Assembly: GCF_029945925.1 (NCBI RefSeq)
Contig: NZ_JAQSDN010000028.1
Location: forward strand, 1-43,194
Reading direction: 5' to 3'
DNA: 43,194 nucleotides
Source of the DNA: Polaromonas sp.
Lineage (GTDB): Bacteria > Pseudomonadota > Gammaproteobacteria > Burkholderiales > Burkholderiaceae_C
Below are positions 35,783-43,194 of this stretch, piece after piece. The stretch's first letter is position 1, and every line of letters begins with the position of its first letter. The translations under genes were made by a program, and so were the position numbers. The notes under the pieces are model-generated. The model ran no database searches, was not told the DNA's origin, and saw only the letters and a list, made by a program, of their open reading frames with translations.

Positions 35783-36127
35783 TCAAAGCCGTTCAGACCA
35801 GCTTTTTTCGTCAAAACCGACCGTGATCTGCGTACCCCAGTCCACCACCGGGCGCTTGATGACGCTGGGCTGCGCCAGCATCAGGGCCTGGGCGCTGGCC
35901 GCGTCCACGGTGGCGGTTTGCAGCTGCGGGTCCAGCTTGCGCCAGGTCGTGCCCTGGCGGTTGACGAGTTTTTCCCAGCCCACCGCGCGCTCCCAGGCGG
36001 TGAGCCGGTCTGCCGGCACGCCCTGTTTTTTGAAGTCATGAAAAGTGTGGGCAACATCGTGCGCGGCCAGCCAGGCGCGGGCTTTTTTGACGGTGTCGCA
36101 GTTGGGAATGCCGTAAACAGTGATCAT
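35783..36127 (-). CDS. ArsC/Spx/MgsR-family thioredoxin-like protein
   Basis: The 114-residue cytosolic protein begins MITVYGIPNCDTVKKARAWL, with one conserved cysteine (C10) at the start of a thioredoxin-like helix. KQGVPADRLTAWERAVGWEKLVNRQGTTWRKL and the SVIKRPVVDWG segment fit the YffB branch of the ArsC/Spx family. The second cysteine of true arsenate reductases is not seen. E. coli YffB has no firm role. I chose the ATG at 36127; the frame is open further upstream but crosses a dispersed repeat. It is divergent from folC. Confidence 0.87.
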   Translation of the reverse strand: MITVYGIPNCDTVKKARAWLAAHDVAHTFHDFKKQGVPADRLTAWERAVGWEKLVNRQGTTWRKLDPQLQTATVDAASAQALMLAQPSVIKRPVVDWGTQITVGFDEKSWSERL

Positions 36128-36150
36128 GCGCACATTTTCGCATGGTTTGG

Positions 36151-36212
36151 CATCAAATTGGCCCTGGCCCCTTGCGGGACGGGCGCAGGCAGCTATTGAT
36201 TTGATAGCTGCA
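36151..36212 (-). repeat. ATAGCT-type dispersed repeat before folC
   Basis: On the minus strand GTGCAGCTATCAAATCAATAG is followed by CTGCCTGCGCCCGTCCCGCA and GGGGCCAGGGCCAATTTGATG. It fills most of the 159-base gap between the divergent YffB-like gene and folC, so the promoters of both must lie around or within it. Confidence 0.7.
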
Positions 36213-36286
36213 CAACCCCATCCGGCATGCGGTCGGGCCAGCACCAACAAGGTGCGTGGCGCGGCAGCGGCGACAATACCGCTTCC

Positions 36287-37612
36287 ATGGACAAGCCCAC
36301 CACCCTAGCCGACTGGCTCGCACACTGCGAGCGCCTGCACCCCAACGCCATTGACCTCGGACTGGAGCGTGTCCGCAGCGTCGCCGAACGCATGGCACTG
36401 CGTTTTGACTGCCCGGTCATCACCGTCGCCGGCACCAACGGCAAAGGTTCGAGCTGCGCCATGCTCGAAGCCATCCTGGGACAGGCCGGCTATCGCACCG
36501 GCGTCTACACCTCGCCGCACCTGGTGCATTTTGAAGAACGCTGCCGCATCCGCGGCGAGATGGCCAGCGCCGACCAGCTGCTGCCGCACTTCGAGCGGGT
36601 CGAGGCGCTGCGCGGTGACACTTCCCTGACGTATTTCGAGTTCACCATGCTCGCCATCTTCAGCCTGATGGCCGAGGCCGGGCTGGACGTGGTCATCCTC
36701 GAAGTCGGGGTCGGCGGGCGGCTCGACTCGGTCAACATCATTGATGCCGACTGCGCATTGATCACCAGCATCGACATCGACCACACCGAACTGCTGGGCA
36801 AGGACCGTGAAAGCATAGGCCGCGAGAAAGCCGGCATCATGCGCGCCGGCAAGCCCGCCGTCGTGGGCGACCCGGTGCCGCCGCAAAGCGTGATAGCCCG
36901 CGCCGCCGAAGTGGGCGCTGACCTGTGGCGCCTGGGCCATGACTTCAACTTCTCCGGCGACAAGCAGCAGTGGGCCTGGGCCGGCCGGGGTCGGAGGTAC
37001 GCCGGGCTGGCCTACCCGGCGCTGCGCGGTGCCAACCAGCTGGTCAACGCCTCGGGCGTGCTGGCCGCGCTGACGGCCCTGCGCGACCGCCTGCCGGTGA
37101 CCGCGCAGGCGGTGCGCAACGGGCTGGGCATGGTGGAACTGCCGGGCCGCTTCCAGATCATTTCCGGCCAGCCGACGCTGGTGCTGGACGTGGCGCACAA
37201 CCCGCACGCCGTGGCGGCGCTCACCGAGAACCTCGACGCCATGGGTTTTTACCCCTGCACCCACGGCGTGTTTGGCGCCATGGCCGACAAGGACCTGGCG
37301 CAGATGCTCACGCGGGTGGGGCCGCTGGTCGACCGCTGGTATTTCACCGATCTGCCGACGCCCCGCGCCGCCAGGGCCGACGATTTGCTGGCCCGGTGGC
37401 AGGCGCTGAACACCCGCCAGGATGCCCGTGCCGGCGTGTATGCCGACCCGGTGCAGGCCCTGCAGGCCGCCGTCGCCGCCGCAGACCCCACTGATAGAAT
37501 TGTGGTGTTCGGATCGTTCTATACGGTGGGAGGTGTTTTGAAGGACGGCCTGCCGCGTCTTTTCGCTCCGCACGCTGCGCCTGAGCGCCACGCTTCATCA
37601 ACCGATACCTAA
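36287..37612 (+). CDS. folC: Folylpolyglutamate synthase / dihydrofolate synthase
   Basis: FolC adds glutamate to dihydropteroate and to folates, in the cytosol. The 441-residue product has the Mur-ligase-like ATP site TVAGTNGKGSS at 47-56, the LEVGVGGRLDSVN element, SIDIDHTELLG with its metal ligands, and DVAHNPHA in the C-terminal domain. I chose the ATG at 36287; an in-frame ATG at 36227 would add 20 residues with no family resemblance. The gene opens a plus-strand series in which folC, the SPOR gene, cvpA and purF follow closely, the same order as in many proteobacteria, so it is likely to be an operon. Confidence 0.95.
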   Translation: MDKPTTLADWLAHCERLHPNAIDLGLERVRSVAERMALRFDCPVITVAGTNGKGSSCAMLEAILGQAGYRTGVYTSPHLVHFEERCRIRGEMASADQLLPHFERVEALRGDTSLTYFEFTMLAIFSLMAEAGLDVVILEVGVGGRLDSVNIIDADCALITSIDIDHTELLGKDRESIGREKAGIMRAGKPAVVGDPVPPQSVIARAAEVGADLWRLGHDFNFSGDKQQWAWAGRGRRYAGLAYPALRGANQLVNASGVLAALTALRDRLPVTAQAVRNGLGMVELPGRFQIISGQPTLVLDVAHNPHAVAALTENLDAMGFYPCTHGVFGAMADKDLAQMLTRVGPLVDRWYFTDLPTPRAARADDLLARWQALNTRQDARAGVYADPVQALQAAVAAADPTDRIVVFGSFYTVGGVLKDGLPRLFAPHAAPERHASSTDT

Positions 37613-37629
37613 CGGATACCGTCACCGCC

Positions 37630-38430
37630 ATGCCGTTTTTCAACTTTCGCCGGGGCCAACCCTCTGCTGCTGCCGGGTCTGCCGCCCAGACCGAGAGCGT
37701 GGAAGTGATGCGCAAACGCGCCAAGCACCGCCTGATCGGTGCGGTGGTGCTGGTGCTGGCCGGGGTGATCGGTTTTCCCTTGTTGTTCGACACCCAGCCG
37801 CGGCCGGTCGCTGTCGATATTCCGATCGAGATCCCTGCCAAGAGCGGCGTCAAGCCGCTGGTGATGCCGGCGCCGGCCACCGCCCCGGCCGTTGCAGCCA
37901 GTGCGGCGCCGGCGGGCAGCGAGAAGGTCGCCACGCCGTCCAGCCTCTCGCCCCGCGAAGAAATCATCACGGAAAAGAAGGCCGAGGCGCCCGCTGAACC
38001 TGCGCAGCCTGCTATCAAAAAAGAAGCAAAGCTCGAGCCAAAACCGGAACCGAAGCCAGAACCCAAACCAGAGCCCAAGGTCGCGGCCAAAACGCCCGCA
38101 ACGGCGCCTGCCGGCGATGAGGGCGCCCGTGCCAAGGCCCTGCTCGACGGCAAGGTGCTTGCCGCGGCGCCCGCCGCCAAGGCCGCGCCGGCCGAGGCGG
38201 AAGGCCGGCTGGTGGTGCAGGTTGGCGCTTTCGCCGATGCCGACAAGGCCCGGGAAGTGCGCCAGAAACTGGAAAAGGCGGGGCTCAAGACCTACACCCA
38301 GGTGGCCGACACCAAGGACGGCAAGCGCATCCGCGTACGGGTCGGGCCGTTTGCCAGCAAGGCCGATGCCGACAAGGCCGCCAGCAAGATCAAAAGCCTT
38401 GATTTGCCGGCTGCCGTCCTGACCTTGTAG
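37630..38430 (+). CDS. SPOR-domain protein (DedD-like)
   Basis: The 266-residue protein has a short cytoplasmic N terminus, one membrane segment (about 35-53), a long periplasmic linker rich in alanine and proline with KPEP repeats (about 135-150), and a C-terminal SPOR domain (about 192-266, from EGRLVVQVGAF) that binds denuded peptidoglycan at the division site. The pattern matches DedD-type cell-division accessory proteins, which also lie between folC and cvpA in E. coli. It starts 17 bases after folC. The DNA near 38010 (CTGCTATCAAAAAAGAAGC) resembles part of the ATAGCT repeat core, but this is weak. Confidence 0.9.
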   Translation: MPFFNFRRGQPSAAAGSAAQTESVEVMRKRAKHRLIGAVVLVLAGVIGFPLLFDTQPRPVAVDIPIEIPAKSGVKPLVMPAPATAPAVAASAAPAGSEKVATPSSLSPREEIITEKKAEAPAEPAQPAIKKEAKLEPKPEPKPEPKPEPKVAAKTPATAPAGDEGARAKALLDGKVLAAAPAAKAAPAEAEGRLVVQVGAFADADKAREVRQKLEKAGLKTYTQVADTKDGKRIRVRVGPFASKADADKAASKIKSLDLPAAVLTL

Positions 38431-38441
38431 GTTCGTGTCGA

Positions 38442-38927
38442 GTGCTGGCTGTTGCTGACTGGGCGTTTCTGGGGGTGTTGGTGGTGTCGCTGATCATCGG
38501 CGCGTGGCGGGGGCTGGTGTACGAAATCCTGTCCGTCCTCGGCTGGGCGCTGTCGTTTTACATCGCGCAATGGTTTGCGCCGGCGGTGGCTGCCGTGCTG
38601 CCGCTGCAGAGTGCGTCCGATCCGGTGCGTTATGCCGCGGCCTTTGTCCTGATTTTTATTGTGTCCGTGTTTCTGGCGGGCCTGCTGGCGGTGCTGTTCA
38701 AGAAGCTGGTGGAGGCCATCGGCCTGCGGCCGGTGGACCGGACCCTGGGGGCGGCTTTTGGCCTGGTGCGCGGGGTGATCCTGCTGCTGGCGGTGACGGT
38801 GGTCGTCAACATGACCGCTTTCAAGGCCAGCGCCTGGTGGCAGGAGTCCGTTGGCGCCGAGGTGTTGACGGCGGCGGTCCGGGGCCTGAAGCCGGCGCTG
38901 CCCGAACAGTTTGCAAAGTACCTCTAA
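38442..38927 (+). CDS. cvpA: CvpA-family membrane protein
   Basis: The 161-residue protein has about four hydrophobic segments with the family pattern: DWAFLGVLVVSLIIGAWRG, YEILSVLGWALSFYIAQWF, a central AAAFVLIFIVSVFLAGLLAV and the RTLGAAFGLVRGVILL loop. E. coli CvpA affects colicin V export and purF expression and is a co-transcribed neighbour of purF, as here. Its molecular role is still unclear to me. The start is a GTG at 38442, 11 bases after the previous stop; it is the only sensible start before the first membrane segment. Confidence 0.9.
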   Translation: MLAVADWAFLGVLVVSLIIGAWRGLVYEILSVLGWALSFYIAQWFAPAVAAVLPLQSASDPVRYAAAFVLIFIVSVFLAGLLAVLFKKLVEAIGLRPVDRTLGAAFGLVRGVILLLAVTVVVNMTAFKASAWWQESVGAEVLTAAVRGLKPALPEQFAKYL

Positions 38928-38955
38928 TGATTGGCGAATTGATGAACGGAAATCT

Positions 38956-40473
38956 ATGTGCGGAATAGTTGGCGTTGTCAGTAACGCCCCGGTGAACCAG
39001 CTGATTTACGACGGGCTGCTCCTGCTGCAGCACCGCGGTCAGGATGCGGCCGGGATTGTCACGCAGCAAGGACGCAAGTTCTTCATGCACAAGGCCAAGG
39101 GCATGGTGCGCGACGTCTTTCGCACGCGCAACATGCGCGCGCTGCCGGGCAACGTGGGCCTGGGTCAGGTGCGTTACCCGACGGCCGGCAACGCCTTCAG
39201 CGAGGACGAGGCGCAGCCGTTTTACGTCAACGCGCCGTTTGGGCTGGTGCTGTCGCATAACGGCAACCTGACCAATGCCGCCGAACTCAAGGCGGAACTG
39301 TTCAACACCGACCACCGCCACATCAACACCGACAGCGATTCCGAAGTGCTGCTCAACGTGCTGGCGCACGAGCTCGAGAAAACCACGCGCGGCCTGCCGC
39401 TCACGCCCGCCGACGTGTTTGCGGCCGTGCGCGGCGTGCACAAACGCATCAAGGGCTCCTACGCCGTGGTGGCGCTGATTGCCGGCCACGGCCTGCTGGC
39501 TTTTCGCGACCCCTTCGGCATTCGCCCGCTGTGCATGGGCCGCGGCCAGAACGACAGCGGCAACACCGTCATGGTGGCCAGCGAGTCGGTGGCCCTGGAA
39601 GGAACGGCCCACCAGTTCGAGCGCGACATTGCGCCGGGCGAGGCGGTGTTTGTGGACATGGAAGGCACCGTCCACGCCGAGCAGTGCGCGGCCCATCCGC
39701 AGCTCATGCCCTGCATTTTCGAATTCGTTTACCTGGCGCGGCCCGACTCGGTGCTCGACGGCATCTCGGTCTACCAGGCGCGTCTGAACCTGGGCGAGAC
39801 GCTGGCCAAACGCGTGGTGTCCACCGTGCCGCCCAACGAAATCGACGTGATCATTCCGATCCCCGAGTCCAGCCGCCCAAGCGCGACGCAGCTCGCACAC
39901 CTGCTGGGCATTCCCTACCGCGAAGGTTTTGTGAAGAACCGTTATGTGGGCCGCACCTTCATCATGCCGGGCCAGGGCGTGCGCAAGAAATCCGTGCGGC
40001 AAAAACTCAATGTGATCGCCAGCGAGTTCAAGGGCCGCAACGTGCTGCTGGTCGATGACTCCATCGTGCGCGGCACCACCTCCAGAGAGATCGTGCAGAT
40101 GGCGCGTGACGCCGGCGCCAAAAAGGTCTACCTGGCGAGCGCCGCGCCGCCGGTGCGTTATCCCAACGTCTACGGCATCGACATGCCGACCGCGGCCGAG
40201 CTGGTGGCGCATGACCGCACGGTCGAGGAAATCCGCGTTGCCATCGGCTGCGATGCGCTGATCTACCAGGACGTCGAAGGCATGAAACGCGCCATCGGTT
40301 CGCTCAATGGCAAGCTCGACGGCTTTGATGCCTCGTGTTTCGATGGCGTTTACATCACCGGCGACATCACGCCTGAGAGCATTGCCAAAATGAACGAGCA
40401 ACGGGTCGACAGCAGCGAAGAGGGTGATGTCGATGTCTCGCGCCTGGCGCTGCCCAACCCGCAGGAAGCCTGA
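38956..40473 (+). CDS. purF: Amidophosphoribosyltransferase
   Basis: PurF makes phosphoribosylamine from PRPP and glutamine, the first step of purine synthesis. The 505-residue product begins MCGIVGVVSN, so after methionine removal the cysteine is the N-terminal nucleophile of the glutaminase domain. HRGQDAAGI and the SHNGNLTNA loop belong to that domain; the PRPP motif VLLVDDSIVRGTTSREI lies in the C-terminal half. No propeptide is present, unlike the Bacillus type. I chose the ATG at 38956 because the motif must be N-terminal; the frame extends 15 codons upstream into the end of cvpA. A GGA lies seven bases before the ATG. Confidence 0.97.
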   Translation: MCGIVGVVSNAPVNQLIYDGLLLLQHRGQDAAGIVTQQGRKFFMHKAKGMVRDVFRTRNMRALPGNVGLGQVRYPTAGNAFSEDEAQPFYVNAPFGLVLSHNGNLTNAAELKAELFNTDHRHINTDSDSEVLLNVLAHELEKTTRGLPLTPADVFAAVRGVHKRIKGSYAVVALIAGHGLLAFRDPFGIRPLCMGRGQNDSGNTVMVASESVALEGTAHQFERDIAPGEAVFVDMEGTVHAEQCAAHPQLMPCIFEFVYLARPDSVLDGISVYQARLNLGETLAKRVVSTVPPNEIDVIIPIPESSRPSATQLAHLLGIPYREGFVKNRYVGRTFIMPGQGVRKKSVRQKLNVIASEFKGRNVLLVDDSIVRGTTSREIVQMARDAGAKKVYLASAAPPVRYPNVYGIDMPTAAELVAHDRTVEEIRVAIGCDALIYQDVEGMKRAIGSLNGKLDGFDASCFDGVYITGDITPESIAKMNEQRVDSSEEGDVDVSRLALPNPQEA

Positions 40474-40475
40474 AC

Positions 40476-41690
40476 ATGGCCGACAAAAAACTGCCCGACA
40501 ACCTGCACCGCGACACGCTGGCCGTGCGCGTGGCGCTGGAGTCCAGCCAATACGGTGAACACTCCGAAGCGCTCTACCTGACCAGCGGTTTTGTGCAGCC
40601 CGACGCCGAAACCGCGGCCCGGCGTTTTGCCGGCACGGAGGACGGCTACACCTACGGCCGCACGTCCAACCCCACCGTCAGCAGCTTCGAGCGCCGGCTG
40701 GCCGCGCTGGAAGGCACGGAAGCCGCCATAGGCGCCTCCACCGGCATGGGCGCGATCCTCATGATGTGCATGGGTCTGCTCAAGGCCGGCGACCACGTCG
40801 TCTGTTCGCGCTCGATGTTCGGCTCGACGCTGACACTCATAGGCCGGGAATTCGGAAAGTTCGGCGTCGAGACCACCTTTGTCTCGCAGACCGATGTGGC
40901 AGAGTGGAAAGCGGCGATCAAGCCCAACACCAAACTGCTGTTCGCCGAAACGCCAACCAACCCGCTGACCGACGTCTGCGACATTGCCGCCCTGGCCGAT
41001 CTCGCGCACGGTGCCGGCGCGCTGCTGGCGGTGGACAACTGTTTCTGCACGCCGGCCCTGCAGCGGCCGGCTGAACTGGGCGCCGACCTGGTGATCCACT
41101 CCGGCACCAAGTACCTCGATGGCCAGGGCCGCGTGATGGCCGGGGCAATCTGCGGCCCGGCCAAGCTGATCGTCGATGTGTTTGGCCCGGTCGTGCGCAC
41201 CGCCGGCATGACGCTGTCGCCCTTCAATGCCTGGGTCGTGCTCAAGGGACTCGAAACGCTGGGCATCCGCATGCAGGCACAGTGCGCCAATGCGCTGGCC
41301 GTGGCGCGCTGGCTGGAAGCGCAGCCGGGCGTGTCGCGGGTCTACTATCCGGGTCTGGCCTCCCATCCGCAGCACGAACTGGCCATGCGCCAGCAGTCGG
41401 GGCAGGGCGGTGCGGTGGTGTCCTTCGACGTCGTGGGTAACGACCCCGACACCGCGCGCGCCAATGCCTTTCATGTCATCAACAGCACACGTGTGCTGAG
41501 CATCGCCACCAACCTGGGCGACACCAAGACCATCATCACCCATCCCGGCACCACCTCGCACGGGCGCCTGACCGAAGCACAGCGGCAGGCTGCCGGCATC
41601 GGCCAGGGTCTGATCCGCGTGGCGGTGGGCCTGGAGCATATTGAAGACATCAAGGCCGACCTGCTGCGCGGCCTGGGCACCCTGACATGA
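40476..41690 (+). CDS. metZ: O-succinylhomoserine sulfhydrylase
   Basis: This pyridoxal-phosphate enzyme joins O-succinylhomoserine with sulfide to make homocysteine, a direct route to methionine. The 404-residue product belongs to the Cys/Met-metabolism family: [10 protein letters not shown] binds the cofactor phosphate of the partner subunit, ETPTNP and [10 protein letters not shown] follow, and K212 in [11 protein letters not shown] is the Schiff-base lysine. The family members are close in sequence, so cystathionine gamma-synthase activity is a possible alternative; the placement directly after purF (two bases between) is typical of metZ in Proteobacteria. Its stop overlaps gltX by four bases. 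Confidence 0.92.
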   Translation: MADKKLPDNLHRDTLAVRVALESSQYGEHSEALYLTSGFVQPDAETAARRFAGTEDGYTYGRTSNPTVSSFERRLAALEGTEAAIGASTGMGAILMMCMGLLKAGDHVVCSRSMFGSTLTLIGREFGKFGVETTFVSQTDVAEWKAAIKPNTKLLFAETPTNPLTDVCDIAALADLAHGAGALLAVDNCFCTPALQRPAELGADLVIHSGTKYLDGQGRVMAGAICGPAKLIVDVFGPVVRTAGMTLSPFNAWVVLKGLETLGIRMQAQCANALAVARWLEAQPGVSRVYYPGLASHPQHELAMRQQSGQGGAVVSFDVVGNDPDTARANAFHVINSTRVLSIATNLGDTKTIITHPGTTSHGRLTEAQRQAAGIGQGLIRVAVGLEHIEDIKADLLRGLGTLT

Positions 41691-43090
41691 CACCAAAAAC
41701 AAGAACGCGGTTTGCGCCTTCGCCGACAGGCTTCATCCACCTCGGCAACATCCGCTCGGCGCTCTACCCCTGGGCGTTTGCACGCGCCACCGGCGGCGAC
41801 TTCATCCTGCGCATCGAAGACACGGATGTCGAGCGCTCCTCGCAGGCCGCGGTGGACGTGATCATCGAAAGCATGCGCTGGCTGGGCCTGAACTACGACG
41901 AAGGCCCTTATTACCAGATGCAGCGCATGGACCGCTACAAGGCGGTGCTGGCCGAGCTGCAGGCCGCAGGCCATGTCTACCCCTGCTACATGAGCATGGC
42001 CGAACTCGATGCCCTGCGCGAAAAGCAGATGGCCGAAAAACAGAAACCGCGTTACGACGGCACCTGGCGGCCCGAGCCCGGCAAGACCTTGCCACCGGTT
42101 CCCGCAGGTGTGTTGCCCGTGCTGCGTTTCAAAAATCCGCAGGACGGGGCGGTGGTCTGGGACGACAAGGTCAAGGGCCGCATCGAGATCAGCAACGACG
42201 AGCTCGACGACCTCGTGATCGCGCGGCCCGACGGCACGCCGACCTACAACTTCTGCGTGGTCGTTGACGATCTCGACATGGCGATCACACATGTGATCCG
42301 CGGCGACGACCACATCAACAACACGCCGCGCCAGATCAACATCTTCCGTGCCCTCGGCAAGGACGTGCCGGTCTACGCCCACCTGCCGACCGTGCTCAAC
42401 GAGCAGGGCGAAAAAATGAGCAAGCGCCACGGCGCCAAGGCGGTCACGCAGTACGCCGAAGAAGGTTACCTGCCCGATGCCATGGTCAACTACCTGGCGC
42501 GTTTGGGCTGGAGCCATGGCGACGATGAAATTTTCACTCGCGAGCAGTTCCTGCAGTGGTTCGACCTCGACCACCTCGGCAAAAGCGCGGCGCAGTTCGA
42601 CGAAGCCAAGCTGCGCTGGGTCAACGCCCAGCACATCAAGGCCATGGCCGACGACAGGCTCGCCGAACTGGTGTTGCCTTTCCTCAATGAGCGTGCGCTG
42701 GCCGGCCTCGATGCAGGACGGCGCGTGGCCGCCTGCGCTTTGCTGAAAGACCGTTGCAGCACGCTGGTGGAACTGGCCGACTGGATGGGTGTGCTGGTCA
42801 GCCATGAGCCGGTCAGTGCTGAAGACATCCAGTCCCATGTGCCGGCCGATGTGGCGCCGGCCGTGTACCAGCTCGCGGAGTTGCTGGCCAGCTGCGAGTG
42901 GAGCAAGCCGGCGATCGCGGCCGCCATCAAGCAGGTGCTGCTGGACAAGGGCCTGAAGATGCCGCAGCTGGCCATGCCGGTGCGGGTATTGGTCGCCGGG
43001 CGCCAGCAGACACCGTCGCTCGATGCCTTTTTGTCATTGATGGACAGGGAAAACGTGATCGCGCGTCTTGTCCACTTGAAAAGGCTCTGA
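41687..43090 (+). CDS. gltX: Glutamyl-tRNA synthetase
   Basis: The cytosolic class I synthetase charges tRNA-Glu with glutamate. The 467-residue product is complete: [11 protein letters not shown] contains the HIGH-type motif (HLGN at 18-21), the IEDTD segment follows, and KMSKR is at 243-247. The C-terminal helical domain binds the anticodon. The ATG at 41687 overlaps the metZ stop as ATGA, so the two are likely to be translated together. The last bases of the gene carry the -35 region of the following tRNA promoter. Whether it is the strict or the relaxed form that also charges tRNA-Gln is not decidable here. Confidence 0.96.
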   Translation: MTPKTRTRFAPSPTGFIHLGNIRSALYPWAFARATGGDFILRIEDTDVERSSQAAVDVIIESMRWLGLNYDEGPYYQMQRMDRYKAVLAELQAAGHVYPCYMSMAELDALREKQMAEKQKPRYDGTWRPEPGKTLPPVPAGVLPVLRFKNPQDGAVVWDDKVKGRIEISNDELDDLVIARPDGTPTYNFCVVVDDLDMAITHVIRGDDHINNTPRQINIFRALGKDVPVYAHLPTVLNEQGEKMSKRHGAKAVTQYAEEGYLPDAMVNYLARLGWSHGDDEIFTREQFLQWFDLDHLGKSAAQFDEAKLRWVNAQHIKAMADDRLAELVLPFLNERALAGLDAGRRVAACALLKDRCSTLVELADWMGVLVSHEPVSAEDIQSHVPADVAPAVYQLAELLASCEWSKPAIAAAIKQVLLDKGLKMPQLAMPVRVLVAGRQQTPSLDAFLSLMDRENVIARLVHLKRL

Positions 43091-43105
43091 TTTTCGGGCT
43101 ATAAT
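43076..43105 (+). promoter_or_regulatory. Promoter for tRNA-Ala
   Basis: TTGAAA (43076-43081) and TATAAT (43100-43105) are spaced by 18 bases, a near-consensus sigma-70 promoter. The -35 box lies in the last codons of gltX. A GC-containing discriminator (TCAAGGCTCG) follows, as is usual for stringently controlled stable-RNA promoters. The start would be about 30 bases before the tRNA. Confidence 0.8.
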
Positions 43106-43140
43106 TCAAGGCTCGACGATTGCAAGGAAACTTGCAACAG

Positions 43141-43194
<54 letters not shown>

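Noticed and set aside
36305..37591. Open frame of 428 codons antisense to folC
   Set aside because: Same reasons: full overlap with a recognised gene and no independent coding signal.
38821..40401. Open frame of 526 codons antisense to purF
   Set aside because: It is a mirror frame of a well-supported gene with histidine/valine-rich filler sequence.

Overview
The window reads as chromosomal DNA of a GC-rich betaproteobacterium, most likely a Comamonadaceae of the Polaromonas/Rhodoferax/Acidovorax type. This is inferred from the housekeeping proteins, their order (folC, a SPOR protein, cvpA, purF, metZ, gltX) and two families of short dispersed repeats that I associate with that family. No database was searched.

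Left part (1-22,100): on the minus strand lie prfB (with its programmed +1 frameshift), pepN, fbp and tRNA-Thr(CGT), followed by a broken tyrosine-integrase start at the window edge. Next is a minus-strand signalling operon: a 1,154-residue CHASE3-GAF hybrid kinase with three receiver domains, CheR, CheB without a receiver, and a REC-kinase protein. After these come an alpha/beta hydrolase divergent from an AMP-forming acyl-CoA synthetase, a small soluble histidine kinase, an OmpA-type lipoprotein, an aldo/keto reductase, a YbaK-type deacylase, plsY, a retropepsin-like protease, yajQ and murB.

Middle (about 22,000-32,900): an accessory block between murB and argG. In order it holds a Fic protein with an AT-rich palindromic promoter, a truncated NERD-like ORF, hsdR, an AlbA_2/Schlafen-like protein with a 12-bp tandem repeat, hsdS, a RhuM-family gene, a UPF0149/SEC-C gene and hsdM. 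From hsdR to the SEC-C gene each start overlaps the previous stop, so this looks like one transcript. hsdM carries a deletion plus frameshift about 55 codons in, so the type I restriction-modification system is probably inactive in this sequence, while its extra genes remain intact.

Right part (32,900-43,194): argG, ppnP, a glycine-zipper outer-membrane protein and an ArsC/Spx-like protein on the minus strand; then folC, SPOR protein, cvpA, purF, metZ and gltX on the plus strand, and the first 54 bases of tRNA-Ala(GGC), whose promoter lies in the 3' end of gltX.

The main unexpected signals are the defence cluster with its non-standard cargo and broken hsdM; a GC-rich repeat that sits directly after stop codons in gene orientation (six copies); a second repeat and an 80-bp palindromic element that entered coding sequence without breaking the frame; and the integrase relic beside tRNA-Thr.
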